This document shows, one piece after another, positions 1 through 6,617 of a DNA stretch of 46,883 nucleotides (within the stretch, counting starts at the first letter, position 1; each line of letters starts with the position of its first letter). The notes under the pieces were generated by a model. That model was given only the letters and a program-made list of their open reading frames with translations. It was not told the DNA's origin and ran no database searches. The DNA comes from Chitinophagaceae bacterium (GTDB lineage Bacteria > Bacteroidota > Bacteroidia > Chitinophagales > Chitinophagaceae): the NCBI GenBank assembly GCA_947375185.1, contig CANCEU010000020.1, forward strand, positions 1 to 46,883, read 5' to 3'. The position numbers and the translations under genes were made by a program.

Positions 1-5
1 AAATA

Positions 6-770
6 ATGGAAGTACACCATCACGCACACAAGCCTAAAAACTGGAAAGAATATATCACTGAATTTGTTATGCTATTTGCAGCGGTTACCTTGGGTTTTAT
101 TGCTGAAAATTTAAGAGAACATCAAGTAATAAATCATCGTATTGAGCAAAATAAAGTGGCAATACTTAAGGACTTACTTGCCGACTCGGCCGAAATTGAT
201 TATGTCCTTAACGTTGAAGACAGTTGCATTATCAGGTTTAATAGGGTAAACAATTTTTTGTATCTAGCAAAAACAAATAAAATTAGTCAAGCACAATTAG
301 TAGATTCTATAAAAAACACACCAAAGCTAATTGCCTATTCTACTACACTTTACATGAATAATAGTTCATTCAAGAATTTACAATCTAGCGGATTACTTAG
401 TAATTTAGAAGAAGGGGAATTAAAAAATACTTTGGCTACATACTATGAAGTAGATTTTAAAGCAATTGAAGCCACGAATGAATTTTTTGACCAAGTGGGT
501 ACTGTTTTTAATAACTATTTTCCAATTGGAGTTGGAAGAATAATTAGAGCAAACCAAAAGTTTTCAAAAGAATATGTATTAAATGATCCAGAAGGTTTCC
601 AAAATTTCATGTTGAGCCTTGATAAGACAAAATATATTTTAAAATCTGATGATTTTTTCTTTGAGGTGCAAAAATATTACAACTATCTATTTATTTATCG
701 AACTAACTTAATAAGAGCAAAGAAAAGCAATGATGCACTTATAAAAATTTTAAGATCAGAGATAAAATAA
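6..770 (+). CDS. Membrane-anchored protein of unknown function
   Basis: A 254-residue protein I cannot assign to a function. A His-rich start (HHHAH within the first ten residues) is followed by one hydrophobic segment at about residues 16-34, then a long polar, mostly helical region. The likely topology is an N-terminal anchor with a soluble domain. Small proteins of this layout, sometimes labelled DUF6090-like, are common in Bacteroidota; I make that link from memory and hold it loosely. The ATG at position 6 gives a complete frame, but the window starts just upstream, so promoter and operon context cannot be seen. It converges on the lipoprotein gene at 832-1350, with a hairpin between them. 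Confidence 0.6.
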   Translation: MEVHHHAHKPKNWKEYITEFVMLFAAVTLGFIAENLREHQVINHRIEQNKVAILKDLLADSAEIDYVLNVEDSCIIRFNRVNNFLYLAKTNKISQAQLVDSIKNTPKLIAYSTTLYMNNSSFKNLQSSGLLSNLEEGELKNTLATYYEVDFKAIEATNEFFDQVGTVFNNYFPIGVGRIIRANQKFSKEYVLNDPEGFQNFMLSLDKTKYILKSDDFFFEVQKYYNYLFIYRTNLIRAKKSNDALIKILRSEIK

Positions 771-772
771 AA

Positions 773-796
773 GAGGCTCCTTTAAATAGGAGCCTC
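773..796 (-). terminator. Intrinsic terminator for the 832-1350 gene
   Basis: Perfect 8-bp inverted repeat GAGGCTCC / GGAGCCTC with an 8-nt loop. Reading on the minus strand it is followed by a T-rich run (TTTATTTTAT), so it best serves the minus-strand lipoprotein gene. The plus-strand side has no T-tract. Confidence 0.75.
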
Positions 797-831
797 AGTG
801 TATTATTCCAAACTTAACTTTTATTTAAATC

Positions 832-1350
832 CTATGGCTTTGGTGTTTTACCAAATCCAAGGAATTGTACAATTTTTCCATCTTGAAACTTGTATGCATC
901 TTGCCATAAAAATTTTTGTGTTTTGCCATCTGGTGTAGTAACATCCGCTCTATCCCAAATATCAACCCATTGGTCTCCGTTTTCACCTACTACCGGGATA
1001 ATTGCACCAATCTCAAAATTGCTGAAAGTTACATTTGAAAAATTCTTTTTTACAAAGTCTACTAAATTAGTCTTTCCTTTAATTGTAGACCCGTCTTCCA
1101 TTTCAAATGATGCAGTATCAGCTAATAAAGTTTCTATTTTTGCAAAATCCTTATCGAATAATGCTTTATGAAATTGTTCTGCGATTAAAACGTTTTTCTC
1201 GCCTCCAATTTTGAAATTATCTGTATAAATAGGCTTATAAATGTGCTCGATAGCTGTAGCTTTTTGCGCTTCAGTTTCGGTTTTCTTTTCTGTACTTGTA
1301 CAAGCAATTAATGATCCAGTAACAAGGAAACAAAATAATAGTTTTTTCAT
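832..1350 (-). CDS. NTF2-like (SnoaL-type) lipoprotein
   Basis: A 172-residue exported protein. The N-terminus is a lipoprotein signal ending in a lipobox LIAC (Cys17), followed by a Thr/Lys/Glu-rich linker and then a single alpha+beta domain of the SnoaL/nuclear-transport-factor-2 type (about residues 50-170). Features of the fold are the early helix with AEQFHKALFDKDFAKIETLLAD-like spacing, a central strand before VDFVKKNF, and the closing WQDAYKFQDGKI strand pair. Such domains bind small molecules or act as isomerases; no substrate can be inferred. It diverges from the acetyltransferase gene at 1502, and the shared 151-bp gap holds a dyad element also found upstream of the similar lipoprotein at 4056. 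Confidence 0.8.
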   Translation of the reverse strand: MKKLLFCFLVTGSLIACTSTEKKTETEAQKATAIEHIYKPIYTDNFKIGGEKNVLIAEQFHKALFDKDFAKIETLLADTASFEMEDGSTIKGKTNLVDFVKKNFSNVTFSNFEIGAIIPVVGENGDQWVDIWDRADVTTPDGKTQKFLWQDAYKFQDGKIVQFLGFGKTPKP

Positions 1351-1410
1351 AGATATTGGTTTTTTGAATACTAAAGATATTATCCATAGAATTCATTGAT
1401 CATTTAATAA

Positions 1411-1445
1411 TGGTGAAAAATGTTCCCAAATCGGAAAATGGAACA
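1411..1445. promoter_or_regulatory. Candidate operator, copy A
   Basis: TGGTGAAA, two bases, then TGTTCC-N13-GGAACA. The same arrangement with identical spacing occurs at 3941-3975. It lies 60 nt from the start of the minus-strand lipoprotein gene and 56 nt from the plus-strand acetyltransferase start, so it could act on either. The 6-bp arms are perfect; the N13 core is not palindromic here. Confidence 0.45.
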
Positions 1446-1501
1446 GATTTTGTCAATATTTCATATTTTCATGCTTTAAGTGAAATGAAAAACAATAAAT
1501 A

Positions 1502-2077
1502 ATGACCCCGATGCCTACAATTAAAGATATATTTCAAATTATGAAGGATGGTGAAGAAGTTCGTCAAGACCATCCACAGTACAATGAGTTCATACAAATA
1601 GTTGCTAAAACTTTACAGTTAAACGCTGCCTTAAATAGCTCGGGTGAAATAAATAAGGTACGTGATATTTTAAGTGAAATCATTGGAAAACAAATTGATA
1701 CTAGTACTACTATTTTTGCTCCATTTCATATCAATTTTGGAAAACATACTACCATTGGAAAAAATGTATTTATCAATCACGCCTGCTCATTTTTAGATAT
1801 TGGTGGAATTACGATTGAGGACGATGTATTAATTGGACCAAAAGTGAACCTGATTACAGAAAGTCATCCAATTAATCCTGATAATAGAAAATCATTGATT
1901 TGTAAATCAATTTTGATAAAACGCAACGCATGGATTGGTGCAGCATCTACAATTTTACCTGGTATTACTATTGGCGAAAATGCAGTAGTAGCAGCAGGCT
2001 CAGTTGTTACAAAGGATGTACCTAGCAATACAATTGTAGCGGGTGTTCCTGCAAAATTTATTAAAAATATAGATTAA
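1502..2077 (+). CDS. Hexapeptide-repeat O-acetyltransferase (LacA/Maa family)
   Basis: A 191-residue left-handed beta-helix acyltransferase that would move an acetyl group from acetyl-CoA to a sugar or similar hydroxyl in the cytoplasm. The N-terminal about 60 residues are helical as in maltose/galactoside acetyltransferases. From residue about 70 there are hexapeptide repeats ([36 protein letters not shown]). His122, in the ESHP loop, matches the catalytic histidine of this family. An ATG at 1511 is an alternative start. The next gene (GNAT, 2086) begins 8 nt after the stop, so the two are probably co-transcribed. The acceptor substrate is unknown. Confidence 0.85.
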   Translation: MTPMPTIKDIFQIMKDGEEVRQDHPQYNEFIQIVAKTLQLNAALNSSGEINKVRDILSEIIGKQIDTSTTIFAPFHINFGKHTTIGKNVFINHACSFLDIGGITIEDDVLIGPKVNLITESHPINPDNRKSLICKSILIKRNAWIGAASTILPGITIGENAVVAAGSVVTKDVPSNTIVAGVPAKFIKNID

Positions 2078-2085
2078 ATTTAATC

Positions 2086-2589
2086 ATGGTATTAAGATTA
2101 GCAACCCTACATGACGCAGAAACAATTTGGGAAATTTTGCAGCAAGCCATAGCGCAAAGAAAAAATGATGGAAGCGATCAATGGCAAAATGGTTACCCCA
2201 ATAAGCAAACCGTTGCAAATGATATCGAGAATGGATATGGTTATGTGTTAGTTGAAAAAAATGAAGTTATAGCATATGCAGCCATCATTTTTGGAATTGA
2301 ACCTACTTACCTTAACATAAAAGGGAAATGGTTGTCCGAGGATCCTTATGTAGTTGTTCATCGTGTAGCTATGTCTGAAATGTACAGAGGGAAAGGAATT
2401 GCAACTAAATTATTTTTATTGATAGAAGCACTGAGTATAAAAAATAGCACTTTTAGCATTAAAGTAGATACCAATTTTGATAATAAACAAATGCTAAAAA
2501 TTTTAGAAAAATTAAATTATACTTTTTGCGGTGATATATTTTTCAGTGGCGCATCCAGAATGGCTTTTCAAAAATTATTAGTACTTTAA
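2086..2589 (+). CDS. GNAT-family N-acetyltransferase
   Basis: A 167-residue GCN5-related acetyltransferase. The acetyl-CoA binding motif A is visible as the V-x-x-x-YRGKGIATKL segment (about residues 97-110), preceded by the VHRVAMSE beta-strand. It is followed by a conserved-position D-T-N-x-x-N-x-x-M-L-K region and ends in a small hydrophobic strand. The acceptor cannot be predicted. It sits 8 nt downstream of the hexapeptide acetyltransferase gene in the same direction. Its last 12 bases overlap the 3' end of the opposing desaturase gene, so the two transcripts are convergent and overlapping. Confidence 0.88.
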   Translation: MVLRLATLHDAETIWEILQQAIAQRKNDGSDQWQNGYPNKQTVANDIENGYGYVLVEKNEVIAYAAIIFGIEPTYLNIKGKWLSEDPYVVVHRVAMSEMYRGKGIATKLFLLIEALSIKNSTFSIKVDTNFDNKQMLKILEKLNYTFCGDIFFSGASRMAFQKLLVL

Positions 2590-3315
2590 TGGAATCAGTT
2601 TGATCATTCCAATTTTATTGAAAAATTTAATTACTGGATAAACGGGATCAAATTCCCACCATTTAGCTGCAAAGTTTGGTCTTGCTCCGGCATGATGGTG
2701 GTTATTTTGGAACAATTCTCCCAACATTAAAAAATCAATAATCAAAGTGTTTTTGGATTGATCCTTTTCATCCGGGAAATTTCGATAACCATATTTATGT
2801 CCTGCCCAATTTACAATGGCACCTTGTATTGGACCAATTAAAAAATGGATTGGCAATAATAAAAACATCCACCAATGGGTCGCAAAAAAGACATAAAATG
2901 TAATATACAAAGCAGCAAAAAATAATCTTGTAGCATTGTTATCCGCTATTTTGTCTATCACTGGATATTCAGGAAAATTTTTATCAAACTTAGCCTCTAC
3001 TTGTAAAGTTCCAGTAAGCACACCATTGTAAATTTTTCGGGTATGCATCATCATTGTGAATGCTTCCTTGAAAAAATGGGGAGTATGCGGATCCTGTTCA
3101 GTATCACTATATGCATGGTGCATTCGATGCAATATTGCATATGCTCGTGCATTTAAATAGGATGAACCTTGAGTTAACCAAGTAAACATATACCAAAATT
3201 TCTCCCAAAAAGGAGACATAGTGAACATTTTATGCGCAGAATAACGATGGAGATAAAAGGTTTGACCAAATAAAGAAAGGTACCAATGCAACAATAGAAA
3301 AATTAAAACAGCCAT
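2578..3315 (-). CDS. Membrane fatty-acid (acyl-CoA) desaturase
   Basis: A 245-residue di-iron membrane desaturase that introduces a double bond into acyl chains, using O2 and electrons from a ferredoxin or cytochrome b5-type partner. The three histidine boxes are present: H23-x4-H28 (HRYSAH), H63-x2-HH (HRMHH), and the C-terminal NNHHH box. There is also a GHKYG element before the last box, as in delta-9 desaturases. Hydrophobic segments lie near residues 1-20, 40-55 and 125-160. The length is slightly short for the family but all metal ligands are there. No electron-donor gene is adjacent. Low-temperature membrane adjustment is a plausible role from family knowledge. Confidence 0.9.
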   Translation of the reverse strand: MAVLIFLLLHWYLSLFGQTFYLHRYSAHKMFTMSPFWEKFWYMFTWLTQGSSYLNARAYAILHRMHHAYSDTEQDPHTPHFFKEAFTMMMHTRKIYNGVLTGTLQVEAKFDKNFPEYPVIDKIADNNATRLFFAALYITFYVFFATHWWMFLLLPIHFLIGPIQGAIVNWAGHKYGYRNFPDEKDQSKNTLIIDFLMLGELFQNNHHHAGARPNFAAKWWEFDPVYPVIKFFNKIGMIKLIPLKY

Positions 3316-3426
3316 TAAATAAATTTAGAGATAAAAATAATCTACTAAGTTCAATAAAAATAATACTGTTTAATAAAATAAGAATAATAGTCAACAATTG
3401 TTTACAAATGGGTTTGTGTGATTATG

Positions 3427-3834
3427 TTATTGCTCAACATAATTTTTGAAATTATCCAAAATCATTTGCCAACCAGCTTGTTGTCTTTCTGCTGGATTTT
3501 GTTGCTCAGGTTCAAATTGCTCCGTAACAATGGTGCCATTTTCAAAGGTTTCAAAAGTAACTATCATTTTACGACCATCCCCAAGTACAATATCAATAGT
3601 TTTTTCTAATTCAATATTTTGATAGGTCCCCCAAAAATCAAAACTAAAAGAATTGTCTTTTGCAGACATTGTATAGTGAAATTCCCCGCCAACAATTAAA
3701 TTATTAGTTGCATTTGGGCAATGCCAATCGGCAACTGCAAAGTTCCAATTTTTTACATGTTCTTCTTTTGTCCAAAGTTCCCAAACTTTGGTTATTGGTG
3801 CATTAATAGTTGATTGAACTTTTATTAAATTCAT
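3427..3834 (-). CDS. SRPBCC (AHSA1/START-like) domain protein
   Basis: A 135-residue cytoplasmic protein with the SRPBCC helix-grip fold. It has the opening strand INAPITKVWELWT, the W-x-x-P-NATN-x-x-x-GG-FHY segment typical of the AHSA1/YndB group, a middle FDFWGTY strand, and the closing helix GWQMILDNFKNYVE. Members bind hydrophobic ligands; the ligand here is unknown. The start codon at 3834 is the only one giving the complete first strand. It diverges from the DUF4440 lipoprotein gene at 4056, and the 221-bp gap contains dyad copy B. Confidence 0.88.
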   Translation of the reverse strand: MNLIKVQSTINAPITKVWELWTKEEHVKNWNFAVADWHCPNATNNLIVGGEFHYTMSAKDNSFSFDFWGTYQNIELEKTIDIVLGDGRKMIVTFETFENGTIVTEQFEPEQQNPAERQQAGWQMILDNFKNYVEQ

Positions 3835-3940
3835 ATAATTACGTATTTACTTATTGCAAGATAAATAACTTTTTAAATTCAAGAGATGATGGTTTTGAAT
3901 GTTACAGTTATTGATTAACTAACAATTTTTCAGGCGAATT

Positions 3941-3975
3941 TGGTGAAATTTGTTCCAAAAAGCTATTTTGGAACA
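3941..3975. promoter_or_regulatory. Candidate operator, copy B
   Basis: TGGTGAAA, two bases, then TGTTCC-N13-GGAACA, matching copy A at 1411. Here the dyad is stronger: TGTTCCAAAA / TTTTGGAACA is a perfect 10-bp inverted repeat around AGCTA. It lies 80 nt upstream of the DUF4440 lipoprotein start. No T-tract follows, so it is not an obvious terminator, and no gene ends into it. Confidence 0.5.
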
Positions 3976-4055
3976 TCTTGAAGTAATTTTAGCTTATTTC
4001 TGCTACAGAAATGCCTTAAGTTGTGGCATTAAAACCCCAACTTAAAACCACAAAA

Positions 4056-4559
4056 ATGAAAAAGATTTTATTTTCATCTGCAGTTGCTGTCCTTTTATTA
4101 GCAGCATGCACAAGTCAATCTAGCACAACTCAAGGTTCAAGTGCAAACAGTTCAGCAGATTCCCTGGCGGCAGTTAATGCAATCAACAAGGCAGATAGCC
4201 TTTGGGATGACCAATCAGCGCATAATTCAGTTCAAGGTTGGTTGGACTTTTATACAGACGACGCTATAGTTTTAGCTCCTGGCGAAAAAGCTTGCAAAGA
4301 TAAAGCGAGCAGAGAAGCAGTTATAAAAGCATACTTTGCTTTACCCGCTGCAAGCATGAGATTCCAAGCCACAAAAACAGAAGTATCTAAATCAGGTGAT
4401 TTAGGTTATAGCACAGGTGCCTATCAGTTTAGCTTTAACGATCCTAAAGGAAATAAGGTAAGTGAAACTGGAAAATTTGATGAAACTTGGAAAAAACAAG
4501 CGGATGGCAGCTGGAAATGTATATTAGATATTTGGAATGCTGATCCTGCAGCTAAATAA
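4056..4559 (+). CDS. DUF4440/NTF2-like lipoprotein
   Basis: A 167-residue exported lipoprotein. I take the ATG at 4056, not the upstream GTG at 4023, because it places a clean signal peptide and the lipobox LAAC at the N-terminus. After a Ser/Gln-rich linker comes one NTF2-like domain of the DUF4440 type. It has a helix with IN-x-AD-x-LW, the GW-x-x-FYTDDAIVLAPGE motif, an R-x-AV-x-x-Y helix, and the closing pair KFDETWKKQADGSWKCILDIWN. The function is unknown; such domains often bind small ligands. It is similar in architecture to the lipoprotein at 832-1350, and both genes have the same dyad element nearby. A terminator follows at 4579. Confidence 0.85.
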   Translation: MKKILFSSAVAVLLLAACTSQSSTTQGSSANSSADSLAAVNAINKADSLWDDQSAHNSVQGWLDFYTDDAIVLAPGEKACKDKASREAVIKAYFALPAASMRFQATKTEVSKSGDLGYSTGAYQFSFNDPKGNKVSETGKFDETWKKQADGSWKCILDIWNADPAAK

Positions 4560-4578
4560 ATAGCAACCATATTAAAAT

Positions 4579-4610
4579 AATAAGGGCTCCTCGCAATAGG
4601 AGTCCTTATT
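4579..4610 (+). terminator. Intrinsic terminator after the DUF4440 gene
   Basis: A 13-bp stem (AATAAGGGCTCCT with AGGAGTCCTTATT, one G-U pair), a 6-nt loop, then GTTTTATT. Confidence 0.8.
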
Positions 4611-4707
4611 GTTTTATTCAAGCTTGAAATTCTAAATGGGATTTTGGAACAAAAAAGAAGGAGGTATCCAATTATTCCATAAATTCATAACACAAAATTT
4701 ACTCCAA

Positions 4708-5127
4708 ATGAAAAATTCAAGATACTTAGTGGTTTGCATGCTAGTAATTGCGGTTGCATTTTTAAGCCAATCATTTGAGGCTGCACACCCCGATCCTGAA
4801 TTGAAAAACATTAAAGCATTTCCTTCGACCATGACTTATAGACAAGTGGACCACGAGATGGATGTTTTCAAAGTGGCCCTTGGTGTTAAATGTAACTACT
4901 GCCATGTTCAAACACCTCCAGGTACACCAAGAGATTTGGCAAGTGATGCAAATCCTAAAAAAGAGATTGCTAGATCCATGATTAGAATGACTAGAGATAT
5001 GAATGAAAAGTACATGTCAACAATTGCTCATGCGGATACGGCTACAATACAACCAATAACTTGCAATACTTGTCATAGAGGATTAGCAAAACCAGCTAAT
5101 GCTGAAATAGTTCTTAAAGAACATTAA
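4708..5127 (+). CDS. Diheme c-type cytochrome (reaction-centre cytochrome-like)
   Basis: A 139-residue exported protein with two heme c sites: CNYCH (Cys62, Cys65, His66) and CNTCH (Cys119, Cys122, His123). The region between them (KKEIARSMIRMTRDMNEKY) resembles the helix preceding hemes in the photosynthetic reaction-centre cytochrome c subunit family (PF02276). This half-size version is common in non-photosynthetic bacteria, so no photosynthesis is implied. The ATG at 4708 gives a normal signal peptide (KNSRY then a hydrophobic stretch to SQSFEAA). An in-frame ATG at 4636 would add 24 residues in front of the signal and looks wrong. Its last 4 bases overlap the opposing VOC gene. The electron partner is unknown. 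Confidence 0.85.
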   Translation: MKNSRYLVVCMLVIAVAFLSQSFEAAHPDPELKNIKAFPSTMTYRQVDHEMDVFKVALGVKCNYCHVQTPPGTPRDLASDANPKKEIARSMIRMTRDMNEKYMSTIAHADTATIQPITCNTCHRGLAKPANAEIVLKEH

Positions 5128-5957
5128 TACAAATCTTTAATGATGAATTTGCGCATTTTCATAAATGCTGTGCGCGCTTTTTCAGCTGTTTGAGGATCGC
5201 TCATTAATTTGTTCAATGCTGTTGGAATAATTTGCCAAGAAACGCCAAATTTATCTTTCAACCACCCGCACTGGCCTTCATGTCCACCTTCACTAAGCCT
5301 ATCCCAAAAGTAGTCTACTTCGTCTTGATCATTGCATTCAACAATAAAAGACAATCCTTCATTAAATTGAAATGAATGTTCACCCGGACCATCCATTGCA
5401 GCAAATTGTTGATTATTTAATTGAAAACTTCCAAACTTTAATTTTCCCGTAAACGGAACTTCTTGTTCGGTATAAAAATCTGAAAACATGATTTTACTAT
5501 CAGAAAAAATTGTTGTGTAAAATTTCATTGCTTCTTCGGCACGACCAAAAATTTCATTGGTAAATAAAAAGCTTGGAATTATTTTTTGTTCTCCTTCCGC
5601 TAACTTACTTAAAAACAATTGCCAAGTCATTCCGTATTTATCTTCTACCCATCCATATTGTTCACTCCAAGGATATTTATCAAGCGCCATCATTATTTTT
5701 CCTTCATCAGATAACATGGACCACACTTTCTCAATTTCTTCTTTTGTTTCACATTTTACAAAAAAAGATACCGAAGGGTTCAACTTAAACAAAGCACCCC
5801 CATTGAGTAATTTAACTGTAGTTCCTTCAATTTCAAATTTAGTTACAATATTATTTTCTGCAATGATTTTGGAATTAGGGAATAAAGAACAGTAAAACTG
5901 AGTAGCTTCCTTGATTTTACCATCAAACCAAAGACAAGGATATAAATGATTATGCAT
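5124..5957 (-). CDS. VOC-superfamily protein with two PhnB-like domains
   Basis: A 277-residue cytoplasmic protein made of two tandem glyoxalase/bleomycin-resistance (VOC) domains, roughly residues 1-125 and 128-270. Each has the PhnB/3-dmu-9_3-mt signature: LWFDG-x-x-x-EA-x-x-FY at the start of the first, FGRAEEAMKFY in the second. Each also ends with a GW-x-x-DK-(F/Y)G-(M/V)-(T/S)-WQ motif. The second domain ends in IIPTALNKLMSDP, a frequent ending in this family. These proteins are usually of unknown substrate. The metal-binding positions of true glyoxalases are not clearly present. A downstream overlap of 4 bases with the cytochrome gene suggests tight packing only. Confidence 0.87.
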   Translation of the reverse strand: MHNHLYPCLWFDGKIKEATQFYCSLFPNSKIIAENNIVTKFEIEGTTVKLLNGGALFKLNPSVSFFVKCETKEEIEKVWSMLSDEGKIMMALDKYPWSEQYGWVEDKYGMTWQLFLSKLAEGEQKIIPSFLFTNEIFGRAEEAMKFYTTIFSDSKIMFSDFYTEQEVPFTGKLKFGSFQLNNQQFAAMDGPGEHSFQFNEGLSFIVECNDQDEVDYFWDRLSEGGHEGQCGWLKDKFGVSWQIIPTALNKLMSDPQTAEKARTAFMKMRKFIIKDLY

Positions 5958-6116
5958 ATGTTATTGTTTAGCCAATTGTAATTTATAGTTAAATATAAGA
6001 TTTACCTTTAAATAGTTATTAAACCACCCCCTAGAGATTTATTACAGAGCATTTCTTTTTCTCCTTTTTTGTTTACTCTCTTCTGATATTTTAAGAATAC
6101 AATATTATAGCATATC

Positions 6117-6146
6117 TGCCATATGATAAAATGGCATATATGCCAT
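6117..6146. promoter_or_regulatory. Candidate Xre operator (three half-sites)
   Basis: TGCCAT at 6117-6122, ATGGCA at 6131-6136 and TGCCAT at 6141-6146. The last two form a perfect 16-bp palindrome, ATGGCATATATGCCAT (6131-6146); the first two form an inverted repeat around 8 bases. It ends 34 nt before the Xre gene start, as expected for autoregulation. Confidence 0.5.
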
Positions 6147-6180
6147 TGAATAGCCGAGCTTATTAATACAAATTTGCAAC

Positions 6181-6411
6181 ATGTCTCACGATAAAGATAT
6201 GGTCGTTAAGCTAATTGGAATTCGCATCCGAAAATTAAGAACTGATAACCAACTTACGCTAGAGACTTTGGCTTTCAAAGCCGACATGGATTACACACAA
6301 TTGAGTCGAATTGAACTTGGTAAAATAAATACAAGTCTTTTTCAGATTTATAAAATTGCAATGGCGCTACAAATAAGCACATCTGATATTTTAAACGCTT
6401 TAGATAAATAA
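6181..6411 (+). CDS. Xre-family helix-turn-helix regulator
   Basis: A 76-residue, single-domain HTH_3 protein. The helix-turn-helix covers about residues 18-62. It begins GIRIRKLRTDNQLTLETLAF, the recognition-helix region reads DYTQLSRIELGKINTS, and the domain closes with YKIAMALQISTSDIL. This is the classic Cro/CI-like pattern. There is no sensor or catalytic extension, so it probably acts as a DNA-binding dimer. It is preceded by a strong palindrome at 6131-6146 and its stop overlaps the start of the next ORF by one base (TAATG). Small stand-alone Xre proteins occur in toxin-antitoxin and mobile-element control, but neither context is proven here. Confidence 0.88.
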   Translation: MSHDKDMVVKLIGIRIRKLRTDNQLTLETLAFKADMDYTQLSRIELGKINTSLFQIYKIAMALQISTSDILNALDK

Positions 6412-6617
6412 TGAACACACGCGATTTTATTGCATTAAATAGTCAATGTGAAAATGCATTAATTGACAAACCATTTCATGACCATAGTACAACCTGGGTG
6501 GAGGATCATAAATCACTTTTTGAACAGGTTAAAATTTTTATTAATCAAAATGATGATGGGTTAGTTGAATATATTTATTCTTTTTACAACATCTATCTTG
6601 CTTGTGTTAAGGCTTAA
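6411..6617 (+). CDS. Small protein coupled to the Xre gene, unknown function
   Basis: A 68-residue acidic/aromatic protein with no family I recognise. It has no signal peptide and no membrane segment; the C-terminal half (LVEYIYSFYNIYLAC) is helix-prone and aromatic. Its ATG overlaps the Xre stop codon (TAATG), which strongly suggests translational coupling and that the ORF is real. The stop region overlaps the 3' end of the opposing L,D-transpeptidase gene by 4 bases. It could be a partner or co-regulator of the Xre protein; a toxin role is possible but unsupported by any motif. Confidence 0.55.
   Translation: MNTRDFIALNSQCENALIDKPFHDHSTTWVEDHKSLFEQVKIFINQNDDGLVEYIYSFYNIYLACVKA

Noticed and set aside
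3951-3975. 10-bp inverted repeat read as a terminator of the SRPBCC or DUF4440 gene
   Set aside because: Neither gene ends there (both start away from it), and no T-tract follows on either strand. Its match with the element at 1411 favours an operator.
4636-4707. Longer N-terminus of the diheme cytochrome from an ATG at 4636
   Set aside because: It would place 24 charged or polar residues in front of a normal signal peptide. The ATG at 4708 gives the standard export signal.
4708-5127. Photosynthesis gene, from the reaction-centre cytochrome similarity
   Set aside because: Only a short diheme relative of the family is present. There is no reaction-centre, pigment or light-harvesting gene in the window; the small version is common in non-phototrophs.
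6181-6617. Classical toxin-antitoxin system
   Set aside because: The Xre protein fits an antitoxin-type regulator, but the coupled 68-residue protein shows no HipA, RES, HigB or other toxin motif. It is kept as an unknown small protein.
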